The notes: generated by a model from the sequence alone, not told the origin. A stretch of DNA of 22,200 bases from Microcaldota archaeon (GCA_026396455.1 JAPLWT010000024.1:1-22200), one strand, 5' to 3'; positions 7,680 through 15,096 are shown, counted from the stretch's first letter. Numbers and translations are program-made.

Positions 7680-8386
7680 CTGAACACCTTCATATCATCT
7701 CCAACAACGAAAAGATAGTCTCTCACGGTTATGAAGCTTTCAGAGTCAGAGTGAAGTTTCGCCTCTGCCCTCCTAGCACCCTTCTTGTGGTAAAGTTCAT
7801 CAGCAATTGCAAGCTCCCCAGCGTGTTTTCCACTTGTTATGATGCAGTTCGCATTGGGTTCCAGCTTCATCACAGATATGACTTTCTGCTCTGGAACGGA
7901 AAGCTTAATGCTGTCACCAATCTTGAATCCCTTGTCACCAATCAGGGTTCTGCCATCATGCAAAGCAATCTGGAAGGTACCTCCCGGGATGCTTCTCTTA
8001 CCCTCTACCCTGCAGAGCTTGAACTTCGAGTATTCCTCGCCAACCTCAAATAGCTTAAGTCTTGCCTTGCTGTCAACTCCAACCCAGTAGTTCTTTTTGA
8101 GGTTAGGCAAGCTGATGACATCCATGAGCCCAACTGGAAATTTCTTGTCCCTCACCGCTCTGCCGTCTACTAGAATGTTCCCCTCCATAAGAATTTTCTT
8201 CGTTTCCCTGGTGGAATCAGCCACTTTGAGTATATCCCTCACCACAGCTCCCAGGGAAACCGAGCTGTTCAGAGCGTGCGGTCCCGGGGATGGTTTGGTG
8301 ATCCAAACATTCAATTTTCTTGCTAACGGAACATACCGTGGTGAAGCAATTCTCTTCATATGTGATGAACCGCCTTTTCTAGCCAT
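7676..8386 (-). CDS. rps4e: Ribosomal protein eS4
   Basis: Small-subunit protein of archaea and eukaryotes, 236 residues. It opens MARKGGSSHMKRIASPRYVPLARK, typical of eS4. An S4 RNA-binding domain lies around 42-100 (VRDILKVADSTRETKKILMEGNILVDGRAVRD). The central domain has GGTFQIALHDGRTLIGD. A KOW motif lies around 175-205 (NANCIITSGKHAGELAIADEL). GAGGTAGGTTGA precedes the start. The terminal four bases overlap uL5. Confidence 0.95.
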   Translation of the reverse strand: MARKGGSSHMKRIASPRYVPLARKLNVWITKPSPGPHALNSSVSLGAVVRDILKVADSTRETKKILMEGNILVDGRAVRDKKFPVGLMDVISLPNLKKNYWVGVDSKARLKLFEVGEEYSKFKLCRVEGKRSIPGGTFQIALHDGRTLIGDKGFKIGDSIKLSVPEQKVISVMKLEPNANCIITSGKHAGELAIADELYHKKGARRAEAKLHSDSESFITVRDYLFVVGDDMKVFR

Positions 8387-8396
8387 TCAACCTACC

Positions 8397-8780
8397 TCAC
8401 TCCATTTTCTTAGATCTTTCAAGTATCCTATTCCTCATCTTGTCTGACATGCCTGCTTCAATCAACATGAGATTTGACGGCTCGATCGGGATGAAAGCCT
8501 CCCCTCCCTTGCCCTTCTTGATGGCAACTCCCTCAACGAAAACTTTTCCGTGCCTGATATCAACATTCGTGACCTTACCGCTCTTCCCCCTATGCTCCCC
8601 CCGCATAATCTTCACTTTATCTCCCTCCCTGACGGGCAGGTTCCTCCTCTTCGTCTTCAGCTTCTCCCTCAATTCCTTCGCCAGGTGCACAGCCATAAGG
8701 CTGTGTCTCATGTGCAGTGGTGCCTCATATCTGGCCTTCCTCTGCTCCCTTGGTTTTTTTGAAGATGTTAGAGACGTCAT
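8397..8780 (-). CDS. rpl24: Ribosomal protein uL24
   Basis: Early-assembly large-subunit protein of 127 residues. The archaeal/eukaryotic N-terminal part includes KARYEAPLHMRHSLMAVHLAKELREK (about 16-41). The KOW domain begins at VREGDKVKIMRGEHRGKSGKV (about 50-70). FVEGVAIKKGKGGEAFIPIEPSNLMLIE completes the family pattern, and a basic tail follows. The ATG overlaps the uL14 stop as TAATG, with CGGTGG just upstream. Confidence 0.95.
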   Translation of the reverse strand: MTSLTSSKKPREQRKARYEAPLHMRHSLMAVHLAKELREKLKTKRRNLPVREGDKVKIMRGEHRGKSGKVTNVDIRHGKVFVEGVAIKKGKGGEAFIPIEPSNLMLIEAGMSDKMRNRILERSKKME

Positions 8781-9178
8781 TATACCACCGCGCTTGCTAT
8801 TCCTGCCACCTTGGGAAACCTGTCGATGACTTCCCTCGCTATTACTCCCTTTATCTCAGTTCCCTTTGGCAAGCCTTGATCATCTATAAGCACAACTGCA
8901 TTATCCTCAAACTCAACTCTGGTGCCTCCAGCCCTCCTTATACCCCTCTTCTGCCTTATTATCACGGCCTTCTCAATTTTCTTCTTCATCTGCGGAACAC
9001 CTTTCTTGACAGCAACTATCACAATATCCCCAACTCCGACTGATGGATTTCTCGTCCTCTTGGTGTGGCTGCCTTTCACTCCGATTATCTGAACTATTTT
9101 TGCTCCGCTATTGTCATCGCAAATAATTCTCGAGCCGATTGTCAGCCCTTTTGGAACTTTGCTTTGTAACCCTTTCAT
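8780..9178 (-). CDS. rpl14: Ribosomal protein uL14
   Basis: Large-subunit protein at the intersubunit face, 132 residues. It opens MKGLQSKVPKGLTIGSRIICDDNSGAKIVQIIGVKG, the archaeal uL14 pattern. GVGDIVIVAVKKGVPQMKKKIEKAVIIRQKRGIRR and FEDNAVVLIDDQGLPKGTEIKG are conserved through all domains. The ATG at 9178 is preceded by GGGGGT at a normal distance. An in-frame TTG two codons upstream is too close to that site. Confidence 0.96.
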   Translation of the reverse strand: MKGLQSKVPKGLTIGSRIICDDNSGAKIVQIIGVKGSHTKRTRNPSVGVGDIVIVAVKKGVPQMKKKIEKAVIIRQKRGIRRAGGTRVEFEDNAVVLIDDQGLPKGTEIKGVIAREVIDRFPKVAGIASAVV

Positions 9179-9184
9179 CTTCAA

Positions 9185-9487
9185 CTACCCCCTCTCAGCC
9201 TTCTTCACTATCTCAATAACGCTCCATGCCTTCGTCCTGCTCAGCTTCCTGCATTCTGCAATCCTGACAAAATCCCCCTCTTTAGCTCCTATGCAATCAG
9301 GGTTATGCGCAGCTATCTTTGAGTGCCTCCTAGCGAACCTTTCGTACTTTCCTATGTATTTGACCAGGGGCCTCTCAACTATCACTGTCCTCCTTCCCTT
9401 GTCGCTTACAACCATTCCTTCCAAAGTTCCTCCCCTGAGTTTAATGCCCCCGTGCTTGAAACATTTCTTATCATTGCATGTTGCCAT
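9185..9487 (-). CDS. rps17: Ribosomal protein uS17
   Basis: Small-subunit protein with an OB fold, 100 residues. The archaeal start MATCNDKKCFKHGGIKLRGGTLEGMVVSDKG is followed by the conserved RTVIVERPLVKYIGKYERFARRHSKIAAHNPDC (about 32-64) and GDFVRIAECRKLSRTKAWSVIE, the uS17 signature. Two ATGs stand in tandem; the second (9487) has the better spacing from AAGGTGG. The first bases overlap the stop codon of the Rpp29 gene. Confidence 0.95.
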   Translation of the reverse strand: MATCNDKKCFKHGGIKLRGGTLEGMVVSDKGRRTVIVERPLVKYIGKYERFARRHSKIAAHNPDCIGAKEGDFVRIAECRKLSRTKAWSVIEIVKKAERG

Positions 9488-9777
9488 CATCCCACCTTCT
9501 TGACGTACTTCATCAATCTTTTCGGTCTGTCCTCAGGATTGTACTCTACGAGCCTGCCCTCAACATCCACGCTCTCTCCTCCGGGCAGGTAGAACCTGAA
9601 TGTGCTCGACCTCTTCGGGATAATCTTCGTCTTACCTTTTCCCTCGATTTCAATCGTATTCCTCGTCTCGTTCACTATTCTCCCCTTCTTCCCTATGAGG
9701 TTTCTGCAAGTGCTTTTTGCTATCTCAACCTCCAATCCCATAAACTCATGAATCAATATGTTGTTCTTGTCGATCAT
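9487..9777 (-). CDS. rnp1: RNase P protein component 1 (Rpp29/Pop4)
   Basis: Protein subunit of archaeal RNase P, which removes the 5' leader of pre-tRNAs. It is about 96 residues long. HEFMGLEVEIAKSTCRNLIGKKGRIVNETRNTIEIE (about 11-46) is the characteristic Sm-like barrel of Rpp29, and FRFYLPGGESVDVEGRLVEYNPEDRPKR completes it. Three ATGs stand in a row (9783, 9780 and 9777) behind GTGTGATG, so the exact start is uncertain by a few residues. Placement between SUI1 and uS17 is standard in archaea. Confidence 0.93.
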   Translation of the reverse strand: MIDKNNILIHEFMGLEVEIAKSTCRNLIGKKGRIVNETRNTIEIEGKGKTKIIPKRSSTFRFYLPGGESVDVEGRLVEYNPEDRPKRLMKYVKKVG

Positions 9778-9782
9778 CATCA

Positions 9783-10085
9783 TCACACATCTATGCTATT
9801 TTCAAGATAGCCCATCTTTACCAGCAGTTGTTTTGCCTTATCCCTATGCTCCCCTTGCAGCACGATTATTCCTTCCTTTGAGCTCCCTCCGCACGCGAGC
9901 ATCCTCTTCAGCTCTTTTGCAGTCTTGGTAAGCTCGCCCTCCTCCAAACCTTCGATTATTGTTACAAGCTTGCCAAACTTCTTCTTCGTGCTGTAAATCT
10001 TTATCCTCTTAGCTCCCTCTCTCTCAAGAGCTTCGCACGCGCAAATTTCCTTCGGAAGCCCGCACTTGGGGCATATCTCTCCCAT
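9783..10085 (-). CDS. sui1: Translation initiation factor aIF1 (SUI1 family)
   Basis: Initiation factor that promotes accurate start-codon selection on the 30S subunit, 100 residues. A small cysteine-rich head (C5-x2-C8, then CAC near residue 15) is found in many archaeal SUI1 proteins and may bind zinc. The SUI1 fold follows: RIKIYSTKKKFGKLVTIIEGLE (about 27-48), LKRMLACGGSSKEG with the conserved CGGS, and GIIVLQGEHRDKAKQLLVKMGY. AGAGGTGAG lies upstream of the ATG, with relatively long spacing to it. Confidence 0.95.
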   Translation of the reverse strand: MGEICPKCGLPKEICACEALEREGAKRIKIYSTKKKFGKLVTIIEGLEEGELTKTAKELKRMLACGGSSKEGIIVLQGEHRDKAKQLLVKMGYLENSIDV

Positions 10086-10102
10086 TTGAATCTCTCACCT
10101 CT

Positions 10103-10309
10103 TCAAATTTTAACTCCTTTTTCCTTAAGAATCGTCAATATCCTAGCAATGCTTCTCCTGACCTCCTTTATTCTCCCTGGATTGCTTGCCTTTCCTCCGC
10201 TCGAAACGCTTCCCCTGTCGATTCTAAGCTCGTTCCTCAGCTCTGCTAGCTTGTTCTTCAGAACGTCAACTTCCATCTGTCTCATTTCACTTACTCTCAG
10301 TATCGACAT
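10103..10309 (-). CDS. rpl29: Ribosomal protein uL29
   Basis: Large-subunit protein at the exit tunnel, near the SRP binding site, 68 residues. It is all helical with KNKLAELRNELRIDRGSVSSGG and NPGRIKEVRRSIARILTILKEK. I place the start at the ATG at 10309, because MSILRVSEMRQM matches the archaeal consensus M-ILR-KEIR-M and AGAGGGGA lies just upstream. This makes it overlap the uS3 end by 23 bases. A later ATG (10285) behind AAGTGA would give 60 residues and remove the overlap, but it would lose the conserved opening. Confidence 0.92.
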   Translation of the reverse strand: MSILRVSEMRQMEVDVLKNKLAELRNELRIDRGSVSSGGKASNPGRIKEVRRSIARILTILKEKGVKI

Positions 10310-10955
10310 TCCCCTCTACCTCTTCAGCAGCAGCCTCCTTTATCACTCTCGGAAGCTCCACAGGCTTCGTTTTCTCCTTGTCTGGGAAAACCGTTCCCGG
10401 AAGAACTATCTTCACGAGCACCCCTATTGCACCGAATTTAGGGTATGCAGTGACATGCGCAACCTTCACAAGCCTTGAAGGCTCGCCTGATTTCGGCAGG
10501 TAGCCTGCGCCAACCCTCAGCCTTGTTGCCCTGGCTCCCTTGGCGACAATCTTTCCGCTTGCTCTTACTTCAGCTCCCAGGGCACCTGCGTCCATTATTG
10601 TCTTAAGCGTGAAATGCAGTATCCTTCTCACATTCCTCCCCATCTCTATTGACCTCACAACACTCTTCGCAACCAGCCTTGGTTCCAGGCTCTCGTTTGT
10701 GACTTCTGAAACGCTTATCTGCGGGTTATCAACTCCAAAGTTCTTCTGGATGGCCTCAGTCAAGTCCTTTATAGTCTTTCCCTTCCTCCCTATGACCTTA
10801 CCAGGCTTCGTGACATCAACATTTATCCTTGTGACCATCGGAGTTCTTTGTATCTCAACTTTCGAAAAGCCTGCCCTCTCAAGCTCCTTCTCTAGGTATG
10901 CTGCAAGCCTGTACCTGCTTATTGAATCTTCTATGAATTTTCTCTCAACTGCCAT
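10287..10955 (-). CDS. rps3: Ribosomal protein uS3
   Basis: Small-subunit protein at the mRNA entry channel, 222 residues. The archaeal opening MAVERKFIEDSISRYRLAAYLEKELERAGFSKVEIQRTP is followed by a KH domain with GKVIGRKGKTIKDLTEAIQKNFGVDNPQI (about 52-80, containing the GxxG loop). The C-terminal uS3 domain has GAEVRASGKIVAKGARATRLRVGAGYLPKSG. The acidic, low-complexity tail (about 205-222) overlaps uL29. The ATG follows GAAGTGAT directly, with the uL22 stop inside it. Confidence 0.96.
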   Translation of the reverse strand: MAVERKFIEDSISRYRLAAYLEKELERAGFSKVEIQRTPMVTRINVDVTKPGKVIGRKGKTIKDLTEAIQKNFGVDNPQISVSEVTNESLEPRLVAKSVVRSIEMGRNVRRILHFTLKTIMDAGALGAEVRASGKIVAKGARATRLRVGAGYLPKSGEPSRLVKVAHVTAYPKFGAIGVLVKIVLPGTVFPDKEKTKPVELPRVIKEAAAEEVEGNVDTESK

Positions 10956-10956
10956 A

Positions 10957-11406
10957 TCACTTCAACTCCTCCAGAACTATCTCCACCTTAGCAGTTTCAT
11001 AATCCGACCTGTTTGCTCTTCCCTTTGAGGCAATTCTCGGATATATATTCTGCTTGTTAGCTGAAGCATGCCTCACGAACAATTTCTCTCCCAGCCCCTT
11101 GTGATGTGCATTTGCAATTGCGTTTCTCAGCACTTCAAGGACTATCCTCGCGCTCTTCTTCGGGTACCTTCCCCTTTTTCCTCCAAGTTCTTTTCTGTGG
11201 CCGCACTTCTTGTTGAACTTCTCGTACCTTATGGGAACCTCTCCAAGCTTTGCGCTCTCAAGCAGACTAACCGCTTCAGGAATTTCCATTCCATTTATGT
11301 TCCTGCAAACCTGGCTCAGGTCCTTGTATGAAGCGTTGACCTCATGGAGCTGAGCTCTCGCTATGCGAGTTTCATCCTTTGTTTTGTATGAATAACCTAG
11401 CGGCAT
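10957..11406 (-). CDS. rpl22: Ribosomal protein uL22
   Basis: Large-subunit protein whose hairpin lines the exit tunnel, 149 residues. The opening MPLGYSYKTKDETRIARAQLHEVNASYKDLSQVCRNI is archaeal. Then come AVSLLESAKLGEVPIRYEKFNKKCGHRKE, RYPKKSARIVLEVLRNAIANAHHKGLGEKLFV and the tunnel hairpin region ASKGRANRSDYETAKVEIVLEE. Two tandem ATGs (11409 and 11406) follow AGGTG; the second gives the usual spacing. The uS19 TAG forms part of the ribosome binding site. Confidence 0.95.
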   Translation of the reverse strand: MPLGYSYKTKDETRIARAQLHEVNASYKDLSQVCRNINGMEIPEAVSLLESAKLGEVPIRYEKFNKKCGHRKELGGKRGRYPKKSARIVLEVLRNAIANAHHKGLGEKLFVRHASANKQNIYPRIASKGRANRSDYETAKVEIVLEELK

Positions 11407-11414
11407 CATCACAC

Positions 11415-11810
11415 CTACTTGAGCGGTATAAACTTGGAACCTCTTGTTGCCCCCACTCCTGGACCCGAGTGTGCTACCCTGCCAGTCGTGTGGGCGAACT
11501 CGCCAAGCCTATGGCCCACCATCTCAATCCTCATCTCAATGGTCTTGAATTCTTTACCATTATGAATGCCAAACTTGAGCCCCACCCAGTCTGGGAGTAT
11601 GACAGCATCCCTAAGGTGGGTTTTGATTATCTTCTCTTTCTTTTCATCCACCTCTGCTTTCCTGACTTTCTCAATCAGTTTTCTGTAACGCGCGGAAGCT
11701 CTCTTGAGAGACCTTCTAGCCCTAGACTTGAGGAGTTTTGAAATTTCATCAGCGGTCATCTCCCTTAACTCCTCCGGAGTTTTTCCCCTGTATTGAACCT
11801 TCTTAGCCAT
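11415..11810 (-). CDS. rps19: Ribosomal protein uS19
   Basis: Small-subunit head protein of 131 residues, with the archaeal N-terminal extension (about 1-55, basic, including YRGKTPEELREMTADEISKLL). The universal core has IIKTHLRDAVILPDWVGLKFGIHNGKEF (about 61-88) and VGHRLGEFAHTTGRVAHSGPGVGATRGSKFIPLK, which holds the uS19 signature. GGGTGAGTAG precedes the start; its TAG is the uL2 stop. Confidence 0.96.
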   Translation of the reverse strand: MAKKVQYRGKTPEELREMTADEISKLLKSRARRSLKRASARYRKLIEKVRKAEVDEKKEKIIKTHLRDAVILPDWVGLKFGIHNGKEFKTIEMRIEMVGHRLGEFAHTTGRVAHSGPGVGATRGSKFIPLK

Positions 11811-12566
11811 CTACTCACCCGTACCTCTATCCTCGCTGCTCTTTCCCCTCCTCCTTCCAGTCCTCCTTGAGGCCAGATGCCCAACCTTCCTTCCTGGCGG
11901 AGTGCTTCTTGAAACTGAAGAACCCCTTCCCTTGTGGTGCTCCTTTCCTCCAAATGGATGGTTATATGGATTCATGGCAACTCCTCTCACGTTGGGCCAT
12001 CTTCTGTTCATTGCGCCCATCGCATGGAATCTCTTACCCGCCTTCAGGAACGGCTTCTCCAGTCTGCCCCCACCGCATATCACTCCTATCTCTGCTCTGC
12101 ACCTTCCATCAAGCACCTTCAGTTTCTTTGAAGGAAGTCTAACCGTCACACGCCCTTCCTCATGAGAAACAATAAATGCAGTAGTTCCGCTGCTCCTAAC
12201 AAGTTTGCCTCCATCACCAGGAGTTATCTCAATGTTGTAGACCGGCATTCCCTCCGGGATTGAGTTGAGAGGAAGAACATTTCCAGCTCGCACCTCTGCC
12301 GCTGCCCCAACTTCTATCCTGTCCCCAATCATGGCACCCTCTGGCGCTATGAGGATGTTGCTCTCGTTGTTCTCAAGTTTGACTTCCATGAGCAATGCAG
12401 TTCTTGCAGGATCATCAACAAAGCCTATTACCCGCCCGCCCAGCTTCCCGCTCTTCTCAGCATCATCAAGACTTCTGTACTCGACATCAGCCTTGCATCT
12501 ACTTGATGGCCTCCTGAAGCTGGGAGAGCCCTTCCCAAGCCTCTGCTGTATAAGTTTCTTTCCCAT
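11811..12566 (-). CDS. rpl2: Ribosomal protein uL2
   Basis: Large-subunit protein next to the peptidyl transferase centre, 251 residues (archaeal forms have about 235-245). It opens MGKKLIQQRLGKGSPSFRRPSSR. An OB fold and SH3-like domain follow. The C-terminal motif RWPNVRGVAMNPYNHPFGGKEHHKG (about 188-212) contains the histidine in VAMNP-HPFGG that is near-universal in uL2. The tail RKVGHLASRRTGRRRGKSSEDRGTGE is a little extended and basic. AGGTGGAATGA precedes the ATG and contains the uL23 TAG. Confidence 0.97.
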   Translation of the reverse strand: MGKKLIQQRLGKGSPSFRRPSSRCKADVEYRSLDDAEKSGKLGGRVIGFVDDPARTALLMEVKLENNESNILIAPEGAMIGDRIEVGAAAEVRAGNVLPLNSIPEGMPVYNIEITPGDGGKLVRSSGTTAFIVSHEEGRVTVRLPSKKLKVLDGRCRAEIGVICGGGRLEKPFLKAGKRFHAMGAMNRRWPNVRGVAMNPYNHPFGGKEHHKGRGSSVSRSTPPGRKVGHLASRRTGRRRGKSSEDRGTGE

Positions 12567-12575
12567 TCATTCCAC

Positions 12576-12824
12576 CTATATAATCTTCAACCTCGCAGCA
12601 AGCTCATCCGCAGAGTAGCCTTTCTGCAGCTTCACATAGGCTTTCTTCCTTCCCTGCGGCGTTATGGTAACAGTAACCTTCTCAACTTTCACATTGTATG
12701 ACTTCTCAACATCTTCAGCAATCTCCTTCTTTGTTGAGTTTTTCTCAACTATGAAAACCATCTTGTTCTCCTTCTCTATAAGCGCAATTGCCTTCTCAGT
12801 TGCTACGGGGTGAATCACTACCAT
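12576..12824 (-). CDS. rpl23: Ribosomal protein uL23
   Basis: Exit-tunnel protein and docking site for SRP and nascent-chain factors, 82 residues. It starts MVVIHPVATEKAIALIEKENKMVFIVEKNSTKKEIAEDVEKSYNVKVEKV, the archaeal uL23 pattern (hPxxTEKA). It ends with a KKAYVKLQKGYSADELAARLKII tail. An upstream ATG (12830) and GTG (12833) are in frame, but GATGTGATG covers them, so 12824 gives the expected spacing. The uL4 stop TGA lies inside that motif. Confidence 0.95.
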   Translation of the reverse strand: MVVIHPVATEKAIALIEKENKMVFIVEKNSTKKEIAEDVEKSYNVKVEKVTVTITPQGRKKAYVKLQKGYSADELAARLKII

Positions 12825-12829
12825 AAACA

Positions 12830-13621
12830 TCACATCTTTGCAAGCTCATCAATTGCCCTCTTGCTCCAGAGAGTTAATCTTCCTGCGTGAGTTCCTGGCG
12901 CAAGAGAGGTTACATCGAGCTCTCTCACTCCCTTCACATCAACTCCCGCAAGATTTCTGGCAGCCTTCACAACTTTGCTGCCATCTCCAACAACTATGAG
13001 CACTGACTTCGGCCTCACAGTTCCCCCTCTCCTCCTCTCCCTCACTCCGCTTATCCTCTTCTTTCTCTGCGCCCTGCTTAAATCTGCCTCAAGCCCAAGA
13101 GCTCTGAGGCATGCAAGAACATTTTTTGTTTTCTCAAACTCCTCAAACTTGCTTTCCACTACAAGAGGAATCTCCTTCACTGCGCCAACAGCATGCCCCC
13201 TTGCTGCAATAATCTCCTTTCTGCCAGTTGCGGCTATAGCGCTCCTCAATGCTTTCTCAAACTCCTTCTTATTTATTCTCTCAACAAGAACTTCCTCAAC
13301 TCTCGGGGGATGAGCCCTTCTACCTTTCACTGCAAACGGAACTCTTTTTACTTTTCCAAACCTTCCTCTTGGGAACTTCTCTCTGGGCAATCTTGAGATA
13401 CCCTTATTCTTTATGCTTCCATAGCCCTCTTTCCTTCCCCTGTATTCGGCAGTAGTCTGCAAACCAGCTCTGATGAAAGAGCCCTTCGGCTGGTATTTTC
13501 TGCTCTGCTCGGAAATAACTGCCCTCCTTATTACTTCCTCCCTTACCTCCTCATCGAACTGGCGCGGCAGCTCTATCTGCTCCAGCGGATTGCCTTCAAT
13601 TGAGTATACGTTGACTTTCAT
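12830..13621 (-). CDS. rpl4: Ribosomal protein uL4
   Basis: Large-subunit protein with a long loop lining the exit tunnel, 263 residues (archaeal type). It opens MKVNVYSIEGNPLEQIELPRQFDEEVREEVIRRAV. The extended loop is basic (YRGRKEGYGSIKNKGISRLPREKFPRGRFGKVKRVPFAVKGRRAHPPR, about 63-110), and the C-terminal GTHAGRLTLWSKRAIDEL closes the family pattern. The ATG at 13621 has AAGGTG seven bases upstream. The in-frame GTG at 13630 overlaps the uL3 end and is less likely. In bacteria uL4 controls its own operon; nothing here shows that in archaea. Confidence 0.96.
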   Translation of the reverse strand: MKVNVYSIEGNPLEQIELPRQFDEEVREEVIRRAVISEQSRKYQPKGSFIRAGLQTTAEYRGRKEGYGSIKNKGISRLPREKFPRGRFGKVKRVPFAVKGRRAHPPRVEEVLVERINKKEFEKALRSAIAATGRKEIIAARGHAVGAVKEIPLVVESKFEEFEKTKNVLACLRALGLEADLSRAQRKKRISGVRERRRGGTVRPKSVLIVVGDGSKVVKAARNLAGVDVKGVRELDVTSLAPGTHAGRLTLWSKRAIDELAKM

Positions 13622-13622
13622 T

Positions 13623-14612
13623 TCAAGCACCTTGCTTCGACTCCTTCGAGATGTACTTTATCTCGGGCTTGGTTGGCTTCCCAGATTCTCTCCAGCTCTT
13701 CCTAAGTTTTATCATTCTCTTGCAAGGCCCTCCCAGAGAGCCTTTTATGAGCGCGCATTCATTCTTCACAACCCCGTAGTGCGGGAACCCGCCCTTGGGG
13801 TTTGCATCATCCTTTCCAGCAATTTTCAGTATCCTCTTGTTCAGCTCAGTCCTCTTGTGATATCCGGTCTGCCCTGCCATAGGAGTGGTGTACATGACTC
13901 TGGCAGGATGCCAAGGACCGAGAGTTCCAACATGCCTTCTCCTCCCTGTTGCCTTTCTTCTCTGCAGGTGCACACCGAACCTCTTCACTGCTCCCTGCCA
14001 TCCCTTGCCTTTGGTTATGCTTATAGCGTCAACATACTCGCCCTCGCTGAAAGCATCGCTGAACTTTACCTCTCTTCCAATTAGGCTCTTGCAGAATTCC
14101 AGCTTATCCTTTGGGGTTTTTCCACCGATTGCAATTTCCACAACAGTCGGCTTCTTCCTTCCAAAGCCAGTCTTGCCGGGAGCGGTCAGAGCAAGTATCC
14201 TCGCATCTTTTATGGAATCGGCATTTCCCTCAACCTTCTTCATTGCATCATCAAAGTTATTCTTCTTGAGGTGTATGCTATCCGATATTTTTTTATCAAT
14301 ATTATTTGCATAGACGTCAGAAAAAGTTTTCAGACCGCAAGCATCAGAAGAATAAGCCCTCAAACCCAGCACAAACAGAGAAGGAGTTTCAAGCACAGTG
14401 ACAGGAACAGAAATCTCATGCCCCTTTGTCGGGGATCCCTCGTAATCATCAACCATCATGATATGCGTCATGCCAGCCTTATACCCGGCGAAGCCCAGCA
14501 GCCTTGCCTCCTCAGACTTCGGCCAGCTAGTTATGCGAGCATTCTGATTGCTCGCTCTCTTCCTTGGTCTGAATGCACGAGAACCGCTTCTCGGCTTACG
14601 GATCTTTCCCAT
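13623..14612 (-). CDS. rpl3: Ribosomal protein uL3
   Basis: First gene of the ribosomal string; an early-assembly large-subunit protein of 329 residues, normal for archaea. The N-terminus is very basic (KIRKPRSGSRAFRPRKRAS). GFAGYKAGMTHIMMVDD (about 40-56) and ISVPVTVLETPSLFVLGLRAY follow. The long loop reaching the peptidyl transferase centre is seen in GKGWQGAVKRFGVHLQRRKATGRRRHVGTLGPWHPARVMYTTPMAGQTGYHKRTE (about 204-258). GAGGT lies ten bases before the ATG. A promoter and roughly 55-base leader precede it. Confidence 0.97.
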   Translation of the reverse strand: MGKIRKPRSGSRAFRPRKRASNQNARITSWPKSEEARLLGFAGYKAGMTHIMMVDDYEGSPTKGHEISVPVTVLETPSLFVLGLRAYSSDACGLKTFSDVYANNIDKKISDSIHLKKNNFDDAMKKVEGNADSIKDARILALTAPGKTGFGRKKPTVVEIAIGGKTPKDKLEFCKSLIGREVKFSDAFSEGEYVDAISITKGKGWQGAVKRFGVHLQRRKATGRRRHVGTLGPWHPARVMYTTPMAGQTGYHKRTELNKRILKIAGKDDANPKGGFPHYGVVKNECALIKGSLGGPCKRMIKLRKSWRESGKPTKPEIKYISKESKQGA

Positions 14613-14667
14613 AATAAGACCTCTGAGAGGGGGCCGGGAGACCCCAAACTTCAGTCACAGAAAAGAG
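14613..14667 (-). promoter_or_regulatory. Leader of the ribosomal operon mRNA, GC-rich with possible hairpin
   Basis: The predicted 5' leader upstream of uL3 is unusually GC-rich beside the A/T-rich promoter. In mRNA sense, GGGG and CCCC blocks (14642-14645 and 14630-14633) can pair around an eight-base loop. CUGA and UCAG (14651-14654 and 14623-14626) can pair outside them. The ribosome binding site AGAGGU lies at the 3' edge. Whether this is a regulatory structure is inference; only the pairing capacity is visible. Confidence 0.35.
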
Positions 14668-14689
14668 TGGAATAATCTTATGAAGAAGA

Positions 14690-14697
14690 TATTTAAA
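14690..14697 (-). promoter_or_regulatory. TATA box of the ribosomal protein operon
   Basis: On the minus strand the sequence GGTTTTTAAATATC contains the TATA core TTTAAATA, with a purine-rich BRE-like AGAAAGG just upstream. Transcription would start near 14667, 26 bases downstream, giving a leader of about 55 bases. It is the only clear promoter for the whole minus-strand gene string. Confidence 0.75.
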
Positions 14698-14760
14698 AAC
14701 CTTTCTCCCTTCAAGCACCATTTCCCGTACTTTCCAAAGTAAAACAACTGATCAAATAGT

Positions 14761-14768
14761 TATTTAAA
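14761..14768 (+). promoter_or_regulatory. TATA box of the SRP RNA gene
   Basis: TATTTAAA is centred about 26 bases before the first paired base of the SRP RNA (14790), the normal archaeal spacing. It lies back to back with the uL3 promoter, the two TATA cores being about 70 bases apart. Confidence 0.7.
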
Positions 14769-14789
14769 CTTTTGAATGGTATAACTAAA

Positions 14790-15094
14790 TGCAGTGGGCT
14801 AGGTCGGGAGGTCAGGGGTCTCCTGTAATCACAAACCCCCTTCATGGTGAGACCGAAAAACTGGGAGAGGTTCGAGCTATCTCGCCTTGGCTCAGGCGTA
14901 AGCGTTGAAGCTTTGCCTTGCTGGATGGAAGGTTGTGCGAACCGGGCTAGGCCGGAAGGAGCAACCCTAAACACAATTCACGGGAGCATTCGCTCTCTGA
15001 GTGCAATTATCCATGCTAGCAAGTAACAAAGTCTAGCCCATGCCTGAACAACCAGACGAGAGAGTTCCCATCGATTCCTGTGAGGCCCGCTGCA
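14790..15094 (+). ncRNA. ffs: SRP (7S) RNA
   Basis: RNA of the signal recognition particle, which directs ribosomes making membrane and secreted proteins to SecY. About 305 bases, the usual archaeal length. The ends pair: UGCAGUGGGC (14790-14799) with GCCCGCUGCA (15085-15094), one G-U pair. The Alu domain shows helix 2, GGUC (14802-14805) with GACC (14851-14854), and the conserved UGUAAUC (14824-14830). Helix 8 shows GUGCGAACCGGG, the AGG/AGCA symmetric loop and the GGAA tetraloop (14954-14957) that SRP54 recognises. Oddity: only two base pairs (CC/GG) separate the tetraloop from the symmetric loop, where three are common. Exact ends are inferred from pairing. Confidence 0.95.
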
Positions 15095-15096
15095 CT

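Noticed and set aside
13473..14084. Plus-strand open frame of 203 codons
   Set aside because: Antisense to uL4 and uL3, no ribosome binding site, no recognisable domain.
14640..14824. Nonamer GGGGTCTCC shared by the uL3 leader (minus strand) and the SRP RNA (plus strand)
   Set aside because: A nine-base match in two GC-rich stretches is easily due to chance, and the copies are in the same sense in their RNAs, so they cannot pair with each other.
14711..15026. Short open frames on both strands across the SRP RNA
   Set aside because: The segment folds as a 7S RNA with conserved Alu and helix 8 motifs; the frames have no ribosome binding sites or family match.
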